DNA of 8,381 nucleotides from NCBI GenBank assembly GCA_023251855.1, contig JAHEYA010000087.1:1-8381 (forward strand). Direction: 5' to 3'. Positions 5,946-8,381 of this stretch are shown piece by piece. The position numbers and the translations under genes are program-made. The notes under the pieces are model-generated. The model was not told the DNA's origin. It ran no database searches and was given only the letters and a program-made list of their open reading frames with translations. Origin of the DNA: Bacteroidota bacterium (GTDB lineage: Bacteria; Bacteroidota; Bacteroidia; 2-12-FULL-35-15). Position 1 is the first letter of the stretch. Each line of letters begins with the position of its first letter.

Positions 5946-5953
5946 TAAATTAG
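5946..5953 (+). promoter_or_regulatory. Weak putative -7 box (TAAATTAG) for purF
   Basis: TAAATTAG matches TAnnTTTG except at the seventh base and is 25 nt before the purF ATG. A TTTTG at 5915-5919 could be a -33 element, but the 26-nt gap is longer than usual. No terminator is visible between the pseudouridine synthase gene and this site, so read-through from upstream is also possible. Confidence 0.3.
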
Positions 5954-5978
5954 CGAACCGAATCCAAATCAATTTATT

Positions 5979-7880
5979 ATGAGTGATGCAATAAAACATG
6001 AGTGTGGAATAGCGATGATCCGCTTGCTGAAGCCCTTGGATTATTACATCAAAAAATATGGCACCCCGCTTTATGGAGTAAATAAATTGTATTTACTGAT
6101 GGAAAAGCAACATAATCGCGGACAAGATGGTGCTGGTGTTGCCAATATAAAATTTGATGTTGCTCCCGGAACCCGCTATATAAGCAGAAGCAGAGCAGTA
6201 GGCAGCAATGCGATCAAAGAAATATTCGGAAAAATTATTCACCGTTTTGAAGAAGTTTATTCAAAAAATCCTACCAAACTTAAAGATGCAGCATGGCTTA
6301 AAAAAAATGTTGCTTATACAGGTGAATTATTCCTAGGTCACTTACGTTATGGCACTTTCGGAGGCAATGGTCTGGAAAATTGTCACCCCTTTTTGCGTCA
6401 AAATAATTGGATGACCCGCAATTTAGTAGTTGCAGGTAATTTTAATTTAACCAATGTTGATGAGCTTTTTAATCAACTGGTTGAGCTTGGGCAACACCCC
6501 AAAGAGAAAGCGGACACCATTACTGTTATGGAAAGAATTGGTCATTTTCTGGATGAAGAAAATGAACGCTTATTCAAAAAATTCAAAAAAGAAGGTCATT
6601 CAAATGAGGCAATTTCAGAGCTCATAGCGAAGCATTTGAACATACAAAGTATTTTAAAAGATGCGAGCAAAAAATGGGATGGAGGTTATGCAATGGCAGG
6701 TTTATTAGGTCATGGCGATGCTTTTGTGTTGCGTGATCCTAATGGAATTCGTCCTGTATTTTATTATTCTGATGATGAAGTAGTGGTAGTAACCTCTGAA
6801 CGCCCTGTTATACAAACTGTTTTTAATGTCCCTATCGGAAAGATAAAGGAGCTACAACCCGGCAACTCATTGATAATAAAGAAAGATGGTAGCTTTGGTG
6901 AACATGAAATATTAGAGCCACTTGAAAAAACAGCTTGTTCTTTTGAGCGTATTTATTTTTCGAGAGGCAGTGATGCTGATATCTATAAAGAGCGCCAGAA
7001 GCTCGGCCACCAGGTTTGTCCGGCTATTTTAAAAGCGGTTGATAATGATTTAAGAAATACGGTTTTCTCCTATATCCCCAATACTGCGGAAGTAGCATTT
7101 GGTGGGATGATTGAAGGATTGCACCATTATTTGAATGTTGTTAAAAGAGATAAAATTTTGAAATTGGGCAGTAATCCTGATAGTTCAAAGCTGAGTGAGA
7201 TACTTTCTATTCATCCGCGGGTTCATAAAATTGCAATTAAAGATGCAAAGCTTCGCACTTTTATTACCAATGATAGTCAGCGTGATGAGATGGTAGCGCA
7301 CATCTATGATACTACATACGGAGTTGTAAAAGAAGGGGTAGATAACCTGGTTATTCTTGATGATTCTATTGTTCGTGGAACTACACTGAAACAAAGTATT
7401 CTAAAAATTTTGGATCGATTAGGACCAAAAAAAATTGTGGTTGTTTCATCAGCTCCGCAAATTCGTTATCCCGATTGTTATGGCATTGATATGGCTAAAC
7501 TTGGCGATTTTATTGCCTTTCAGGCTGCAGTGCAATTATTAAAAGATAATTTTAAGGAGAACTTGTTGGATGAACTTTATGAAAAAGCGAAAGCACAGGA
7601 AGGTTTACCAAAAGAGCATATCACCAATGTGGTAAAGGAAATATATAAACCATTCGCTCCGGAACAGATCTCAAAAAAAATTGCAGAATTACTTCACTCC
7701 GAAGAAATAAATGCCGAAGTAGATGTTATCTATCAATCTATTGAAGGCTTGCATACTGCCTGTCCTAATAATACCGGCGACTGGTATTTTACCGGAAACT
7801 ATCCAACACCGGGTGGTAATAAGGTGGTCAACAAATCATTCATCAATTATATGGAAGGCGAAAATGTAAGGGCTTATTGA
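5979..7880 (+). CDS. purF: Amidophosphoribosyltransferase (glutamine PRPP amidotransferase), long Bacteroidota form
   Basis: PurF catalyses the first committed step of purine synthesis: PRPP plus glutamine to 5-phosphoribosylamine, glutamate and pyrophosphate, in the cytosol. The N-terminal glutaminase (class II, Ntn-hydrolase) has Cys9 after the leader MSDAIKHE, which must be removed to free the nucleophile. It also shows RGQDGAG at 47-53, GHLRYGT at 120-126 and AGNFNLTN around 152-159. The phosphoribosyltransferase half shows IYFSRGSD (325-332, where the family usually has IYFARPDS), RTFI at 426-429, the PRPP loop VILDDSIVRGTT at 458-469, and SSAPQIRYPDCYGID. At 633 residues it is well above the roughly 470-500 of E. 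coli and Bacillus PurF; the extra length lies in insertions between motifs (for example about 88-112) and in a C-terminal extension ending near YPTPGGNKVVN. As far as I recall, PurF of about 630 residues is normal in Bacteroidota. It appears intact. Confidence 0.96.
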   Translation: MSDAIKHECGIAMIRLLKPLDYYIKKYGTPLYGVNKLYLLMEKQHNRGQDGAGVANIKFDVAPGTRYISRSRAVGSNAIKEIFGKIIHRFEEVYSKNPTKLKDAAWLKKNVAYTGELFLGHLRYGTFGGNGLENCHPFLRQNNWMTRNLVVAGNFNLTNVDELFNQLVELGQHPKEKADTITVMERIGHFLDEENERLFKKFKKEGHSNEAISELIAKHLNIQSILKDASKKWDGGYAMAGLLGHGDAFVLRDPNGIRPVFYYSDDEVVVVTSERPVIQTVFNVPIGKIKELQPGNSLIIKKDGSFGEHEILEPLEKTACSFERIYFSRGSDADIYKERQKLGHQVCPAILKAVDNDLRNTVFSYIPNTAEVAFGGMIEGLHHYLNVVKRDKILKLGSNPDSSKLSEILSIHPRVHKIAIKDAKLRTFITNDSQRDEMVAHIYDTTYGVVKEGVDNLVILDDSIVRGTTLKQSILKILDRLGPKKIVVVSSAPQIRYPDCYGIDMAKLGDFIAFQAAVQLLKDNFKENLLDELYEKAKAQEGLPKEHITNVVKEIYKPFAPEQISKKIAELLHSEEINAEVDVIYQSIEGLHTACPNNTGDWYFTGNYPTPGGNKVVNKSFINYMEGENVRAY

Positions 7881-7886
7881 TTAACC

Positions 7887-7919
7887 ACCCCTGAGAGGGT
7901 TTCAAACCCTGTCAGGGGT
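7887..7919. repeat. 33-nt imperfect palindrome after purF
   Basis: ACCCCTGA (7887-7894) and AGGGTTT (7896-7902) pair with AAACCCT (7904-7910) and TCAGGGGT (7912-7919), centred on C7903. Fifteen of sixteen paired positions match; G7895 faces G7911. No T-run follows (CAATAAAAAG), so it is not a standard intrinsic terminator, though a hairpin 6 nt after the purF stop could protect or attenuate the transcript. Similar CCTGACAGGGTTT palindromes are, from memory, dispersed intergenic repeats in Bacteroidota genomes. Confidence 0.75.
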
Positions 7920-7985
7920 CAATAAAAAGAATATTATTTTAAAAAATTGATTAGGGCGAATTTACAATTTCACAATCTACCAAAA

Positions 7986-8381
7986 ATGAAAAAACGAATT
8001 ATTATCTTCATCGTAATGCCCATTGCTTATTGCCTATTGCCAACTGTTTCAAAGGCTCAAACCTTTACTAACTCAACAGGGGGAGGAATTTCAGACCATA
8101 ATATTGAATGTTGTTTTCCACTAACTGTAAGCGGATTACCAACACAGATTGATACTGTAACTTTCGGTTTAATAACAGTTTGCATTAACATATCGCATAC
8201 ATGGGACAGCGATTTAAAAATAAAATTAAAAGCACCTGATGGCACTTTCATTCTATTGTCGAGCAACAACGGAGGTTCCGGGGATAATTATTTTAACACC
8301 TGTTTTGCTGCCAACGGAGCCAATGGCGCAATAGGCAGTGGAACAGCCCCATTTACAGGAACATTCGCCCCCACTCAATCA
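7986..8381 (+). CDS. Secreted protein with N-terminal P (proprotein-convertase) domain, 3'-truncated
   Basis: The frame is open from ATG 7986 to the window edge (132 codons), so the gene continues outside. Residues 1-24 are a signal peptide: MKKR, a hydrophobic core, and the c-region SKA before Q25. From about residue 40 the sequence resembles the P/Homo-B domain found after subtilisin-like convertase domains and as a free module in secreted Bacteroidota proteins: VCINISHTWDSDLKIKLKAP, then DGTFILLSS, NNGGSGDN and a Cys-containing turn (NTCFAANG). It occurs directly after the signal peptide, so no protease domain precedes it; one could follow, but a multidomain surface protein with a sorting domain at the unseen C-terminus is more likely. 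No clear promoter is seen in 7920-7985. The function beyond secretion is unknown. Confidence 0.85.
   Translation, partial: MKKRIIIFIVMPIAYCLLPTVSKAQTFTNSTGGGISDHNIECCFPLTVSGLPTQIDTVTFGLITVCINISHTWDSDLKIKLKAPDGTFILLSSNNGGSGDNYFNTCFAANGANGAIGSGTAPFTGTFAPTQS
8017..8041 (+). repeat. Short tandem 7-nt repeat inside the signal peptide
   Basis: Three successive copies of ATTGCyT (ATTGCTT, ATTGCCT, ATTGCC-) are translated as PIAYCLLP within the hydrophobic core of the P-domain protein's signal peptide. Runs of this kind (CTATTGC repeats giving AYCLLP peptides) are familiar to me from Bacteroidota intergenic regions, which suggests non-coding repeat material recruited into a leader. Only this one array is in the window. 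Confidence 0.5.

Noticed and set aside
6623..6637. CATAGCGAAGCA in purF, shared with the repeat-like signal peptide of the FG-GAP gene
   Set aside because: Only about 12 nt match, it codes for ordinary PurF residues (IAKH), and the flanking bases differ.

Overview
The window reads as chromosomal DNA of an AT-rich Bacteroidota (Bacteroidetes) organism. Four things point there: two secreted proteins of the kind exported by the type IX secretion system (one with a clear C-terminal sorting domain), promoter-like TAnnTTTG boxes, gene starts without normally spaced Shine-Dalgarno sites, and PurF and PanB variants typical of the phylum. All genes lie on the + strand. No tRNA, rRNA, CRISPR array or minus-strand gene is supported.

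Layout: (1) 1-1069, the 3' part of cytochrome c oxidase subunit I (ctaD), with all ligands expected in this half; (2) 1063-1168, a direct-repeat copy carrying a rho-independent terminator; (3) 1220-3517, a secreted TIG / seven-unit FG-GAP (VCBS) protein with a T9SS sorting domain; (4) 3522-3626, a second, about 89% identical copy of the same ~105-nt segment and terminator, then an 18-bp perfect palindrome and a promoter; (5) panB (3784-4599), ketopantoate hydroxymethyltransferase; (6) 4609-5135, a compact unit bounded by long inverted repeats and holding a GxxExxY-family gene (PD-(D/E)XK-like) split by a -1 frame change at an A8 run; (7) an RluA-family pseudouridine synthase (5160-5846); (8) a long-form purF (5979-7880); (9) a 33-nt imperfect palindrome; (10) from 7986 off the right edge, a secreted protein with a P (proprotein-convertase) domain.

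The housekeeping genes (respiration, pantothenate/CoA synthesis, RNA modification, purine synthesis) do not form one pathway. They look like a conserved backbone into which accessory material was placed: the surface protein between two copies of a ctaD terminator segment, and the inverted-repeat-bounded GxxExxY unit between panB and the pseudouridine synthase.

The most unusual structure is the GxxExxY unit. Its inverted repeats could bring the two ends together with the gene in the loop. The gene's frame break lies on a correctly phased A AAA AAA heptamer, followed after 5 nt by a potential stem that contains the zero-frame stop. This could be programmed -1 frameshifting, but it could equally be decay (the family's signature glycine is also lost) or a homopolymer sequencing error. 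The sequence alone cannot decide.
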